From contig JADWOT020000006.1 of the NCBI GenBank assembly GCA_036345935.2, forward strand, positions 3,847,543-3,911,542: a stretch of DNA of 64,000 bases. Reading direction: 5' to 3'. Position numbers and translations under genes: made by a program. Shown here one piece after another: positions 1-12,937 of this stretch; the first letter of the stretch is position 1; the number at the start of each line of letters is the position of its first letter. The notes under the pieces were generated by a model. It had not been told where the DNA came from, made no database searches, and saw only the letters and a program-made list of their open reading frames with translations. The stretch is from Taenia hydatigena (lineage: Eukaryota > Platyhelminthes > Cestoda > Cyclophyllidea > Taeniidae).

Positions 1-1370
1 CATAGATTAAAATATAAGCCTTAAGAATGAAGCGATGATGATGGTGGATTTGTGGTGTGGTCCGATGAGTCTGTTGGTTCAAGGGGCGGGGTTCCACTCT
101 CCATGCAATACCTCAGAATCGTGAGCGCACGTCCACCTTCAAACACATGCCTCAAGTGGGTGTAGCACTTTAGGAGGACAGCGAATCGGGTTATGGTGTG
201 GGTGGAACAGTAAGGCAGGTGGAAGGCCAAATGAGTGTTATGTGATGGCGAGCTTTCTATTGAAGTGTAAATATGTGGGCAAGGATTGTCACACATCCTT
301 ACGATTTCCCGATGTCCGAAGATGACAATGTAGCCTCGGTCACATTATGCAAGCTCCAGTTTTAGGATGACAAGGAAAGGCTTGGGGTTGTAATTGGGAG
401 CCACAAGGAGAGGGCAACACATCCACATGCATGGTGAGACTAAGTGTGCTCCAATCTCTCCAGTATTTACAAGAGTTAGTCGGGAAATACTACCAGCTGA
501 GTGTATTAGACTGCCATGCAGGAAAGGATTAGTTTCAATAATTGGTCTTCTGGGACTGATCTCATTAACCATTATAGGGTAGCTTGACACGTCGCATACC
601 TAGCGAGGTGTTGTAGCTCCGTCTGCCATCGGTGCCTGTGTCTTCGTCGGAGTCTTAAACGTCTGCGGCACAAGAGAAGGATGGTCACTCACAGACGCTG
701 TCGAATTTGTCAACTAATTGCAAATGAAGGAGTTGGTGAGGAAATGTTTTCTGAGGGGAATGCTTAATTTCTGCTTCATTCGCGAACGTCATTGGCACAC
801 CACTGACGTGGATTTCTTCCCTTAATTGTGGTTCTGGTCAATTTCTAATCCAACTAGGATGTGGGATTACCTGCATCACTTTTAAATAAACGCGCGCCTA
901 CTCTGCACTTTTATTTTCTGCTACATTTACTTTGACCCGGCGTAGCATTGGCCTTTGCTAAGGGAAGAAATGAATGTGGAGGCTCTTCTCCATATTTCAC
1001 TGACTAAACACAGGTTTGATTTTAGCATCCTGCTGCAATTCTGGGGTTCTGGAAATGCATTTCACAAGAATAGTGCAACAGGGGTTTGCTGCTCTGTTCG
1101 CAGGGTGCTAATACAGTTTTCATGACTGGATTAGCGAGCTATAACCACACCAACCGGTTAAGCAAGTGTGGAGGGACGTTGCATACGGTGTACGCACTTC
1201 CGGGAGAAGGTCAGGGTTAAGGTTAGGGAACCGGGTCGGAAGGAAGTCAGTGCACTTGTTGTTTCGTCTTCCGTCCGTGTTTGAGAGACAGAATTCTAAA
1301 AAAGAAGTTCGAAGAATGAAAACTCGACGCTTCGTGAAGCCAATAATACTAGGGATTTGAAGACCCAAAA
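1..1370. other. Left flank, no gene recognised
   Basis: I see no splice-supported coding exon, RNA gene or complete repeat here. From about 1,255 onward the sequence is weakly similar to 12,820-12,940, so the homology of the SL unit fades out gradually rather than ending at a sharp edge. A short stretch near 1,210 (GGTTAAGGTTAGGG) looks telomere-like but is not a tandem array. Open frames here are short and look random. Confidence 0.5.
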
Positions 1371-1372
1371 TG

Positions 1373-4300
1373 GAGAGAAGATCTTCGGAGCTTTGCTTAG
1401 TGCATTAAGGTGCCATTGATTACGAACGATTGTTATGCATGCGTGCTCTTCACTTGCCCCTGTACAGCGTCACTTTTTCATACCCGTCTGCCAAATGTAT
1501 GCTATTTACGCAATTGGTAGGGAAAGTAGCATGAATTTCTGCATTGTATGAGACAACAGTCAGAATGGCTGGTAGATATCGTATCATTCCCCATCAAGGG
1601 AATGAGGTGCATGAGGCTTCAATGCAAGAGACGAGGATTAATGCATTGAGAATCAGATGCACAATGCAGCGACATCCTCACTGACTCTTTGCTCACTGTA
1701 GACAATGTCTATTCGGACGTGATTTATGTGTACATGGAGTACTTCTCATCACCTTCAATAAATACTTCTCTCTCACTCATTAGCAGAAATCGTTGACGTC
1801 TGTTTCCGTGCATAACATCTCGTAAAAACATTTCAAAGGAATAGCAATTGCATGAAATGAACTTGATGCTGCAACTCAGTGAATAATCAGCATTTAGGAA
1901 TCAACCTCACCACTTTGAGATGTGTGCAGCCAATGGCAAATTACAGTTGATTCTCAGACAACGAAAGACTCCCCCATTCGTCCTTATTCGATGCTCTTCT
2001 GTGTCAGAGCAGCGTCATTCGACTGAGGAAGTGTTGCCCAATGCATCGCAGGCTGCAGTAGCATTTGTCACTCAAATCTGCTGCCTCGCAACTGCCTCTG
2101 CACTCGAATCAGATTGCAATTACAGTCTCTGTTATCCATTTCCGAGGTTCAACCTCGCCACCATGATCACCCTCATAGTAAATCACATTTTCACCCCACT
2201 CTAGGAAAGCTTGCCAAAGCATGAGTGATTCACTTCCACAGTGAGCAACGCGAGCACAATTGGAATGCCATTGTCAGAGGCTTTAACAACTCACAGAATC
2301 ACATAGTGACTCTGTGTTCATTTCACACATCAGTTAAACATAAGATTTTATGCAAGTGGACACGACTGACGATAAAATCATCACATGGAGAGAGCTTTTA
2401 TCCTTTTATTATCCTCCGTTAGAGTGGATGATGAATGTGCATTGCAGCTAGTGAAGGTGTCGTAGTAGAACAAGCCACCTCGAAAACAATAGGAAGAAGT
2501 AAATTATGGTGGTGACTTGCTCAATGGCAGAAGCATCACTTGGAGAAATTTGAGGCGGAAACATTACTAAGGGCGAATGCGTGAAGAAGATCCAACAACA
2601 ACCAGCGTGGTTAATGAAAGCAGTGGTTGGAATCGACATCAACTGGGAAGACTGTGCTCAAAGGCAAGCAAGCAGATGACACTTGTCAAGAACTAGCAAA
2701 TGACAGTAAGCATATAGGAGCGCACTTCTGCTCGTCACCTCCTCAATCCACACCATCGAAACGAATCAATGTCGCACTTCTAGTTGAATGAATTGTAGTG
2801 AGAGTTGGCTTTAGTAATGCAATGTCAGGTGAAGTAGCCAATCATAGATGTCCTCATACCATCCACCCACTAGGTGACACATCCAGGACACACATCACTT
2901 CATCCGCCTTAGAGATACCTGCATGTCGGGTGTCGATTTGGTCTGTGGTGCAGGCTATTCACTGTTAATTGTCAGTGGGATTAAGATCTGCCTTTCAACG
3001 TACTACTCCTAACCACAATACTTACGCGTTTTGAGGCATTCACCTTATTTTCGGAGACATCGTCTCATCTCAGTAGCAACACGAAGCTTCTCCGAGCAAT
3101 AACCACCTTCACTTAGGCATTAAGCAATAAGGGAGACCAGGTTTTGTTCCTCGAGTCCTGGTGCCTTTCACAAGTGCAAACATGGTGGATATCTTGGGAC
3201 GAGGCATTTTACCGGTAAGAGGTCTTGCATTAAAAGCAGAACTTTCGCCCTGACTGGCTGACTGGTTGACTGACTGACTGACTGACTGACCGATCGCTCC
3301 ACTCACTCTCTCACTCACTCGCTCACTCCTTCAGTCTCACACCACACACCGAGCCCCGTGAAGTGCAATGAATGCGAAATCGAGACCACTGGTTCTTCTC
3401 GTGTAGTGCTCTACCATCTACCTGCGTGATTACAATGCTTGCGTGTGACCTTGCTGTGATTATGACCCTCTAAAGTGAGAAACACCTTACCTGCTAGGTG
3501 ACAATCACGAGGCACAAACCTCCTTCGTGTGTTGGGGTTACGCATTGTTACATGGAGAAGCCGCGACAGCAGCTGAAGTAGCAAAAGCGCTGACACCGAG
3601 ACATTGTCCCTCCTCCAATGAGGAGGCTGTGAGTGTGTCCCCTCACCCCCAACGCCACCTCAGATGCGTGGATCTGCACATTTGCTTACTCGGCTCGGTT
3701 TGGCTTGGCTTCGATTCGCTTTTAGCAATGTCCACGGCGATATGCTGCAGTAGGACACATTTGCCTACCACATAGCTCAGTCGGGCGGGGCGTAGAGCAT
3801 GCATGTTGATGTCTCGTCGCTGCGTGCTACAACAGCACAACAGAGCACAGCACAGCTTGTGCAACATTCTACGGCACACAGCACTAGAGTTGGACGCAAC
3901 GACCAGCTGTCGCCACACCTCCACCTGACACGAGACACCACATCCTATCCACATCATCCCCAAACTCCCTTTCTTTCGCCATCTAGGCCCTCTTCGGACC
4001 AGCCAAACAATGAGTCAGCTCGTGGGCACAGCCCCCAAGCTGCATCGATACTCACCATACAATATTGCAAAGTGAGAACCGATTAACGGTGCCATCTGCT
4101 GCCTCACCCACGCCCGCGCCCATTAGCTTCTCCTTGCCCTCTACTTATTTTTTGCAAACCTTCCCTTCACACACAAAAACTTGCCAATTGTACCTATTTA
4201 CCTTCTATTCAACATTATTTTCTACACAAATGTATTTTTGTTTTTACTTTGTTTTTTTATTTTGACCTTTTTTGCCCTCACAGTTTACATCATCTACTGG

Positions 4301-4740
4301 TCACGCTATCAGTAGCAGCCTCAGCCACCACTACTGCGCCATCACTGTTGTGCTGTCCACGGTGCGCCTGCCCCACCCCCATGAGCCCCACTTGACACCG
4401 CACCACTGTGCACAACTCCACATCGTGCTAACAACACAGCACGCTACGCCGACTACATTGCTCGCATCACTTTCCTTCCTACTACCATGGAAGCCTCCTC
4501 TAGCCGGCCGACCGGTCAACTGAAGAGTCAATCAACCAATCATGCCATTCATTGGCATCTTCGTTCCAACACTAATGGGTCAAAGCTCAACCACTTGGTG
4601 CATCGCGAACTCCATCGTACACCACAGCTGCAAATCTTCCACTGACAGCACTCTCTCTTCCCCCCACCCATCCCTTCCTCCCTCTCTTTCTATCTCTCTC
4701 TTGTGATCACCACTTCGATGATTTGCACTTCGGATCCATA
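1373..4740 (-). repeat. SL repeat unit, left outer copy
   Basis: About 3.4 kb, closely matching 12,938-16,300 at a constant offset of 11,565 bp between 1,920 and 4,530. It carries one SL RNA gene on the minus strand. Five related units occur in the window. The short open frames inside are copied between units only because the DNA is copied; none has splice or family support. Confidence 0.85.
3986..4091 (-). ncRNA. Spliced-leader RNA gene, copy 1
   Basis: The transcript would start at 4,091 and run leftwards. The SL exon is 4,056-4,091 (36 nt): it starts CACCGTTAATCGG and ends GTATG, so it supplies a terminal AUG as flatworm leaders do. The donor GTGAGT follows at once. The downstream part has a small hairpin (GCAGC paired with GCUGU), a U-rich ATTGTTTGG stretch that may be the Sm-protein site, and a 3' hairpin (GGUCC, loop GAAGA, GGGCC), giving about 106 nt. 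SL RNA donates its exon to many mRNAs by trans-splicing in the nucleus. Unlike the other four copies, this one has CTTGGGGGC instead of CTTTGGGGC in the first hairpin loop. The 3' end is inferred from the hairpin. Confidence 0.9.
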
Positions 4741-4751
4741 TCACTCTCTCA

Positions 4752-4855
4752 TTCACTCACTCACTCACTCACTCACTCACTCACTCACTCACTCACTCAC
4801 TCACTCACTCACTCACTCACTCACTCACTCACTCACTCACTCACTCACTCACTCA
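4752..4855. repeat. (TCAC)n microsatellite
   Basis: About 26 uninterrupted TCAC repeats. The matching place in the right arm (30,087-30,124 and 32,454-32,491) has only about 9 GTGA repeats. This length difference accounts for most of the register shift between arms here. Confidence 0.95.
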
Positions 4856-4979
4856 ATTACTAGTGCTGGTTGTTTCTTAGGGATAACCAATGACACCACG
4901 CAGTCCCACAGTTTGGCACTCACTCAACTGACTAGCCCAATGCATACAACCACTACCATACTCCAATGTAGAAAGTAGT

Positions 4980-7900
4980 ACTTCACATTCATCGGTTCCT
5001 TCCTGTCAATGCTGATAATCAAGACACCACTGCTAGTTGTGATGGTTAGCTCAACTCAAGATGCTATCCTCTGTCGGCATTCTCCATTTTGTAGGGTGGT
5101 GAGAGATTAGGCACCTGCACCTAACCAGATTGCTCGCAATCACCCGAACCCCAACGAAACATCGTACCTCCGCTACACAAACTACAGTGGTAGTCCCACT
5201 CCCATTACATGCTTCAGAGAAAATCGCAATTCCAGAAAGACAACAAAAGAGCATCTGGGATCCTCCAACCATGGCAACGCAGGCGAGAGCTCTTCCTGCT
5301 TCGTTGAGGTCCATGTCGAATCAATCCAATCAGGCAGCGTTGAAGCCACTTCGGCTGCTCCTCGTCAATACATTGAACAAACTACCTAACCACAAGCAAC
5401 TATTACCTGACATGACCATACGAGCACTCCATTGTACTTGACAGAGCGTCAGCAATCATCCCACAACTGGTAAGGAGGCCATCAGAGTGTTCCCACTGAT
5501 AGCCACCACTGATGGAGACAGGAAGAAACTATCAAATCTTACACGCTTTTAGTTGCAGCAAGATGAATGCCAAGATCTCTAATTAAACATTAAATGTCAA
5601 CTCAGCGATCTCAGAACTCCATCCCACTACTGCACTCCTCCGTCTAGTTTGACCACCGACCATACTGCTAGTTCGCACATACGACTGCGTCACTTTCAAA
5701 TCGCAAGCACTGACGCAAGCCACCCAAAACACGAGACTACACCAGCAAAGCACCCACCATCAGCCGAGAAACGCATCTGTCGTGGCAAAGAGCTGAGGCT
5801 ACTACTATGACCTGGTAGCCTTGCCGATGGCTGGAAGCTCAATCTTCGGAGAAGTAAGTGTTCGTCGCGCAATTACTCGCAGACTTCAACAAACTATCAA
5901 TGCAGTACAATAATTACTAATAAGTAATGTATTGAGGTTGCAAGTGACTACTGCAATCACATCGCACGAATTTTCACACCAAAATAAATGAAACACAGTG
6001 AAGTCTGCTGTCGACTGAATGGCGTTATCATATTTGGAATGCAAATGTCCTTGTTTACATGTGCAGAAAGGGAATGAATGCATGTCTGCGCTTGAATGTG
6101 AGTATTTGTGACAAATTGTTAGCAAGCGCATGGTCGAGATGTGCGATTGCGAAACGCATAAATAAAACGGTTAAAATGCTAATTAATTTTAAGTAGCAGA
6201 AGAGCTTACCAGAACAATGGAAATTTGTGCAATCCATGCAATCCCATCTTAAGATTGCCACAACCAATCCCTATCAATGGGCAGACACTGCACATTAATA
6301 AGTAGAACCGTAGGTTCACTGGACTACTCCGACGATTAAACAAGGCACACTATCGGGACGGAAATATGTATTTGACATACGAAGTTGCTTGAAGCTGCTG
6401 GCATGATCTGGAGGCTGGCCCAAGCACGGTCCTTTTAATTACCAGTGGAACTGCAAACAATTTTGTCTGTTGGTTTTGCTGAAAACTATTGGATGCATTG
6501 TGTACCTCCATTTTCACACTATTCGAGGAAGTGGAGACACCAACCGAACATTTGCATCCCAAAAATATGTGTCTAGGCTTCTCGAGAAGAATTCGATAAG
6601 GAAGGAAGACATCTGGTGCTTAAAAAGCGTAAGAGAAAACGAAGCTGCATCTGGCCTTGTACAATCGTTGATGGAGTTACGCGCCCTTGATGGAGTGCCC
6701 GATGCTCGGCCACATCTTCAAACAGAACTTTTGATACCTTTGATTAAGAAATGCTCTTACTTATTACCCACTGTGCCATAGAAAAAAGGACATTTGAAAT
6801 GATCCATTTCACTACAATTTGTAAGGGTGTACTGTGGGCTACCTCAAGTCCCAACAACAGGAGCTATTGATTGTCAGTTGTCAGTTACTTTGTTCTTCAA
6901 CACTCATAGTTTTCTAAGCTATCGGGTGTCTTGTGCATATCAAATTAGGTGATTAAGTTCCCCAACCTCCCCTAGTTGCCCATTTATCACTCATAAGTAA
7001 TGCCTTGTGGCACAATAGCCTTTGTCTCCCAATCTTCGAGTTCTATGCTTATGAGTTGTAGTGTCGCATGCGTCATGGATGATTCCAAAAGGAGCTGTAA
7101 CCTAAGCCATTTCCATGGAGCAAATAGGCAACGACCTTCTGATGATGATGGACTTAAGGTTATAAATAGGTGGAAGTGCAGCAAATTTCGACAAGTAAAT
7201 GCTTCAGTCACCACGAGAGATAAGTGGCTGCAGAAAGCATAAACAATTATGCATCTCAATGCAGCATGAATCTTTGAATGGCACAGTGTATACTCTTCAT
7301 GGTTTTATAACTGCTTAGCAAGTGAAAAGCATGTGATGCTGATTCAAACACTCCGATGTGAAACTCACTCAGACTAAAGTAAGGCAAAAGTAAATTGCAG
7401 CTCTGACACTGCACACAACTCCACAGTTCTTATGAAGTCGATTCAACTGGTCCGTGAAAACACAACGGCCCCGGTGAGATGCGCGACCGTCAAGCAGTGA
7501 AGCTGTGGCAGACGAAAGCATGTATAATATGTTCTATCGAGTTTTGTGCACGTAGACCGTTCCAATGAAGTGAAATCACAGCAAATGTGCAAAACGGTTT
7601 TCTGTTGCCCTTATGGGTTGAGTAAGCTTACGACTCAGGTGTTGACAGATCTCATGGAAGTCACAACCTGGTTCTATGAGCTGTTCTGTACTTTAACCAG
7701 TGGAACAGAATCATGCTGAATGGACCTTTCCCATCCTTCAAGCTACACCTCAAAATAACCTCATCACAAGATATTCTACTCACCGTGGTGAGGTGTGCGG
7801 CAATGTTCATTAATAGTATGCAAATAGACGGTAGAGCAGATGAGCATGGTTTCGGATACATTATTCTTCGTTCACAAGGCTACGTCTATGCATGCATTCA

Positions 7901-8040
7901 ACACTACTTCAGTGAGGATTGTGATTGTAACTTCGCATTTTGGCAAGGAAACGAAGCTTGAATCGCATAGGCACGTTTTAGAAGCGCTAGTCAGTGGTAA
8001 GGACCAGTGGGAGTTAGTTAGTTGCATTAACACTGATTGA
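4980..8040. other. Gene-block upstream region, no gene recognised
   Basis: This stretch lies 5' of the CRAL-TRIO gene and is repeated almost exactly at 26,917-29,960 in reverse. A diverged relative lies at about 42,080-44,900: for example, the sequence around 28,960-29,420 and 29,940-29,990 can be matched to 43,970-44,260 and 44,800-44,850. Open frames of 80-103 codons exist but are kept only between the two near-identical arms and not in the diverged copy, so I do not call them genes. Confidence 0.6.
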
Positions 8041-8223
8041 AGCTTTCATGATGCGTTCCGCCACAGAGGGGTGCAACAGGGTGTGACAAGGTTATTTTGA
8101 CAAGTTTCTGATCTCACGACAACACTCGAGAGCTCAGTCAACTTCAGCGTGTGGGCTAGTACCACTGCAATTGACACAACTGCTCATTGCGATTATCTTC
8201 CATCGCTCAGTCAGTACTGAAAG
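8041..8223 (+). promoter_or_regulatory. Conserved 5' block of CRAL-TRIO gene 1
   Basis: About 180 bp directly before the ATG stays recognisable in all four gene copies, whereas introns and intergenic DNA have largely diverged in copies 3 and 4. Shared elements include GGTGCAACAGGGTGTG, a TTCAGCGTGT stretch and CCATCGCTCAGTCAGT just before the ATG. The last has an AG at 8,209-8,210 after a pyrimidine-rich run, so it could be a 5'UTR splice or trans-splice acceptor. No TATA box is obvious. The promoter role is inferred from position and conservation. Confidence 0.4.
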
Positions 8224-10687
8224 ATGCCGAAGACAGCACCGACGCAATATACACTCTACGATCCCTCCAAGCCATTATCGTCCATGTACAAAAAGCGAGC
8301 GGCGAAAGAATTGGGCGAGAATGCGGACCACGTTTCAGCACATCTGGAATCGTTCCGACGTTGGCTTACTTCCATGCCTCACTTGAAGTGTACCACGGGT
8401 ATGTTAATTGCATTATCGCACACCGTTTACACCTATTCAAAGTGAGTAGGAAATGACATAGCTTTGCACTAATTTTGGTCCGAAATTCATGAGCATCTCG
8501 TTGATTGAGTGGTGAGTTCAAGGTCTCGAGTATTCTTACGCAGTGAACGAAGTCACGTAGTCATCAAGTCCAAATGCTCTAATCTAGCTTAAAATACCTT
8601 CTTGAACACGTTCTAATGGGATGGAAAACATCGCATTAGGCTCTCCTATCTCCACCCACTTTGAAGGTCCACTAATGGCACTGCATCCCAACTTCTACAG
8701 ATGATGCATTTCTGTTGGCATTTTTGCGTCACTCGAAGTACAACCACATGAAAGCACAACGTCGTCTGGATAAATTCTGCACCTTCCGAACCTCACCCAC
8801 TGATGGCTATCCACCGTGGTTCGAGGAGATGGCAACCTATCGGACAACCTGGAACACGCTTGTTGACATGAAGTAAATGTACTTTATTCTCACACTTTTT
8901 GTCCCCGCTGAGCCTTTACTCTATTTAATCTCCTTCGCCAAATATCTACATAAGCAATAGAAACAATCAAAGCGGTGACCGTAATGCTGTGCTTTGGGCC
9001 AAATCACTCTTGTTCACAGCCTGTATTTGAGATGGAGACATCAGAAGAGTGCCCCATCCTTGTGATAATTGTCGTATAATAGTGACAAGGAAGTCAGAAT
9101 AAACCTAGTAAGAAAGTGTTTGAAGTAGAATGAGGTAGGGATACAACACAGTCACTGTGTCTCCTTTGACTCCCACCTGCCTTTGTAGGTGCTATGTGCC
9201 ACTGGGATTTACGCATGAAGGCACTCTGGTCATTGTGATGAAGTGTGGTAAGTTCTCATCTTGTAATCCATACATGCTCTCCTCTCGTCGCATAACATAC
9301 GACCAGGCAAATGGGACGAACTTGCTTCTATGTTGATGCTGCCTGTAGTAAACCTCAACCTCGATGTAGTCTCGATGGCAGAGCTGCTGGGTGCGGCCCA
9401 AGTGTGGGAAGACGTGTGTCTGGTTGATCCCAGAGCCCAAATTGGTGGCATATGCTTCATCGTGGATCTTACGAGTCTTCGAAAAGAGGATATGCTGAGA
9501 ATGTTTGACACTAAGTCATTGAGGCTTTCAACAAAGTACTTGCAGGTACGCATTTCACTCCATTTTGCTTCACTTGCAAGCAAAGGCAAATCATCACCCA
9601 ATCACATTGTCATCACACCCAACTTCCAATTGAATATTCACCTCCACATTTGCCAATCGATGCACTGAAATCTCTTACACTACCTTTCAAGGAACTATAT
9701 GCTTACAATGTGTAAATTTAGCATAAGTTGGTTAGGTTAGATCAGTTTCCTGCTTTGAACTGATCTAGAGACCCCGGATGCTGCATCCTATTTTAGGAAT
9801 GTCTCCCCTTCCGCATGAAGAAGACGATCTACTACAATGCCTCGAGAGTGTTTGAATCTTTGTTCAAACTCTACTCCGAGTGGTTGAATGAGAAGATGAA
9901 ATCTCGTGTGAGTCTCCTGTCATTCTGCACCTCTGACACCTTTCCGCACACTCATCAAGTCCAAACCTTGTAGAACGTGGTGTTGGGTGCCGACCTCAGT
10001 CCCGCTTTCGATGAGTTCCCGGGGTTGAGAGAATTGATGCCTGAATCCTACGGTGGCGATAACAAACATTCCATTGAGGATATTTGCGGTAATGCCTACT
10101 TTCTTAATTTAATCCTCTTTTCTGTTAACTTGTTGTCCCTTTTGTCAGCAAAGCAAAGATAATTATTTTGTAACAATCCGCATAACTCCTTGCCAATCAC
10201 CTGTTTCGTGATGTGATGTCTGGTCTGTGGAGCTACACAGAACCAACAACAATGTCATTTTCTCAGTCCACTCCATCTGCGGATATTGTTGTTTAAATGG
10301 AGGCGGTTGAACTTAACGCCCATTCAGTTTCTGCTACGTTAGACTAGGACTGATTGACAGGAGATCGTTATTTCTCCAGCAATGGCTTTCTTTCACTAAA
10401 TTGACCCAATGCACTCATTGCATTGTGAGCCTCAACGCACATTAAGCGAAGGGGATGTCTAAATCCATTGGCGAGTAATGTAACGATGTCCCATTCTTAT
10501 TTCCATAGAGGCGACAGCAACTATGATGAAAACACTTCCGGATGTGAATGCAACTCTCGCGATTGCAGTGGACGAGTCGAGACGACCGAAGGAGTGTAAA
10601 AATGATTTTGGAGTGTACAAAGACCTGTCCTCCGAAGTGATGGGGAAATCAGGCACGTTCGTCAAATTGAATCAGGGTGAAATTTGA
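8224..10687 (+). CDS. CRAL-TRIO lipid-transfer protein, copy 1 (alpha-TTP-like)
   Basis: Seven exons: 8224-8398, 8701-8872, 9189-9247, 9349-9545, 9797-9907, 9974-10088, 10509-10687. All introns are GT-AG and phases agree, giving 335 residues and a TGA stop. Residues 59-88 (DDAFLLAFLRHSKYN...) fit the CRAL-TRIO N-terminal helix region. Residues 115-276 fit the CRAL-TRIO lipid-binding fold: GGICFIVDL at 168-176, LPFRMKKTIYYN at 204-215, EKMKSR at 233-238 (basic patch placed like the phosphoinositide-binding one of alpha-TTP) and MPESYGG at 260-266. Family members are cytosolic carriers that pick up a hydrophobic ligand (tocopherol, retinal, phospholipid) and release it at membranes. No signal peptide or membrane segment is seen. 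The last 59 residues are an extension I do not recognise. The ligand is unknown. The ATG is shared by all four copies. Confidence 0.92.
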
Positions 10688-10778
10688 ATCTCAGCCAATA
10701 CCTTGCGACATTTGCTGAACTTTCTCCTTTCCTATCTGGGACTAAACAGTGCTCTATTCAATGAGTAAAATTGAATTG

Positions 10779-10784
10779 AATAAA
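10779..10784 (+). terminator. Poly(A) signal AATAAA, gene 1
   Basis: An exact AATAAA lies 92 bp after the stop codon of CRAL-TRIO copy 1 and is mirrored at 24174-24179 for copy 2. Its position suits a short 3'UTR. Confidence 0.55.
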
Positions 10785-12937
10785 CCACCCTCCACACCTC
10801 TGCCACGTAAACTTGGCACACCTCGACAGCCAGCATATTAAGGTGGTGGAACCGAAAGATGCACTGCTTGACTCCTATTGTCATCATGCAAGAGAGCTAG
10901 GTGCTCAATAGTGTGATTTGAAGAGCAAGATGTGCTCTTGAACAGACAGTTACGCAGCGCTTTACCTGTTGGCTTTAAGAACCAGCATTGAGAATTCAGT
11001 CTTGATTTTACCACCCGCAACAAGATGGGCGTTTTCATGCCCAATCGGTTCGAGGACCGTGAAAGCCTAGGTCCATTCAATCAGCCCGGATTTCTAGAGC
11101 ACCTAAAACGATTCACTACAGCGAACCGACATAATCTAATGGAGTGCCTGTCCAAAGCCTCCATACACCTTTGCCACTGCATTTGCTTCAGTTGGACTTT
11201 GCTTCCACAGCATTGTCAACCATAATATTGCCAGTTTGTAGTGTCCTTGGAACTTCCATTAGCCTTAAAGGTCGACCGCTTTTGCAAATCGAAGCATTAG
11301 GTCTGCTGTTTCTTTTTACCAACTAAGAGATCTAAAATAGTGCAAGTGATGGATGTTAATTGCTCATTACTATTTTATGATGTGTCGCAGCATCCAACTC
11401 TTTCCTCAAGTCGCACACTGTCAAAAGACTATGCGTCGCAGCAGAGTGAAACACAATAAAAGTTCTTGAGTGGGTTAGTTTAGGTAGTAATTTATCTAAG
11501 AATAGGTGCATTATTTTGGGAAAACCGTCTTTTCTCCATTAAGGTGGATTAGAAAAGTGCTAAGAGCCAGCACGTGCAGAACGTACAGCAACACCTAGAT
11601 TGGGTAACAAAAACACCAGTCAAGGCCTGCACCAACCGGAAAGGCCGTGATGGAAAGCAGACATATGGATTTCACATGCCAGGTACTGACAACTTCTTAA
11701 TTCACCCCGTGGAAACACGTAGATGATAAGTTTATACTGAAGGAACAATGATGGGAGCTGGCTTTTGCATTGAGATGTCAGACGAGGGAACGCATCTTTG
11801 GTTATCTCCGAGGAATCTACTAATTGTGCTACACTTCTGGTGTACACGTCACTTCAGCCTTGCATGTTGGTGGTATAGTGAACTGTTCACTTGCTGTAAA
11901 CCAAATGGAATGGCTGAGATGGATCTGCTCAAAAGTACATAGAGTACAGTGGGCAAGGCATATCCACAAGAAGCAGCTAGTATTTGAGAGCAAGCAGTAC
12001 ACTGGGTGATTAAGCTCGAAATTGTGTTGTGAGGACTGCAACCGCTTCATTCCTTCAAGGCTTATACGTGATTGCCTCTCAATCAACAATTCAGTAGTCC
12101 GTCTTCCAAACATTCCACATGCCTGTCTGGGTTTCTTTTGACCTTACTCTCGACGGAAGTGTATTCCCTGAAGCCTAGATTATCCGTCGTCGACTTTCTT
12201 AATAGTTAGTTCAACAAAGATCGCATTTAGAGGCGATTTGATATTCTATGAAGCTTGAGTGACCACGAAGATACGGGGTGGTTGGTGTGAAGAATATGGT
12301 TTTGCTTTCGTGGCAATGAAGGTTATTAATCCCTCCTAAGTCAAAAATGGCGTTTTGACATGATCTCATCATCAGGATTGTTGACGAGAGTATCAGCACT
12401 GACAGACTGAGCAGACGAATTTAAAAGATTACTTTCTAGATTAAAGTATAGGAGTAGTTGTGAGCGTTGAGCATGTGAATACAGCACCTGCGAAATTGGA
12501 TTATGGCAATGGGACATGGACTGGCATGTCTCTGGCACATTAGCCCATGCCTTTCGTCAAATTACATCCGTCCAAGTGAATATCCGTAGAGCGAGACCTT
12601 TAGAAACATTGGTGTTGTACGATTTCGCAGCAAAGGTTTCGCCTATATGAACTCGCAAAAAAGACCTACATCGAAATCCTTAATGATTGATGTGAGTGTG
12701 CTCGTAGCGCCTGGACTAACAATTAAAGCAATGCAAAAGGCCTTTAATAAAAATTAAGGTAAACAGTGATATTAATTTAAATGTGGAGTGGGAACTGAGT
12801 CGTATGGAAATCAGTACAATTGGTGTTTCGTCCTCCGTCCATGTCCGAGAGACAGAATACCATAAGAGATGTTTGAATCATCACGAACTCGACGCATCGT
12901 GAAGTCAATAATATCACGGATTTGAAGACTGAAAGTA
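10785..12937. other. Gene-block downstream region, no gene recognised
   Basis: Mirrored in the right arm at about 22,020-24,173. A diverged relative lies at 36,480-39,430; for example 12,460-12,540 matches 36,720-36,800 in reverse. Another piece around 11,520-11,660 recurs at 46,490-46,640. Open frames of 60-94 codons are kept only between the near-identical arms and have no family resemblance. Confidence 0.6.

Noticed and set aside
1205..1230. Telomere-like GGTTAAGGTTAGGG
   Set aside because: Two imperfect units only, with no array and internal to the sequence.
1920..2204. 94-codon frame (MCAANGKLQ...) present in several SL units
   Set aside because: Copies differ too little to test coding constraint. 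No domain, and no splice sites that would link it to a gene.
3770..3830. tRNA-like A-box (TAGCTCAGTCGG...GTAGAGCA), repeated in every SL unit
   Set aside because: No B-box (GTTCRANNC) follows at a suitable distance and no cloverleaf can be drawn, so at most it is a tRNA-derived relic.
3643..4086. Open frames of 95-106 codons on both strands over the SL gene, kept in all five units
   Set aside because: They overlap the SL RNA itself, are kept because the DNA is recently copied, and have no splice or family support.
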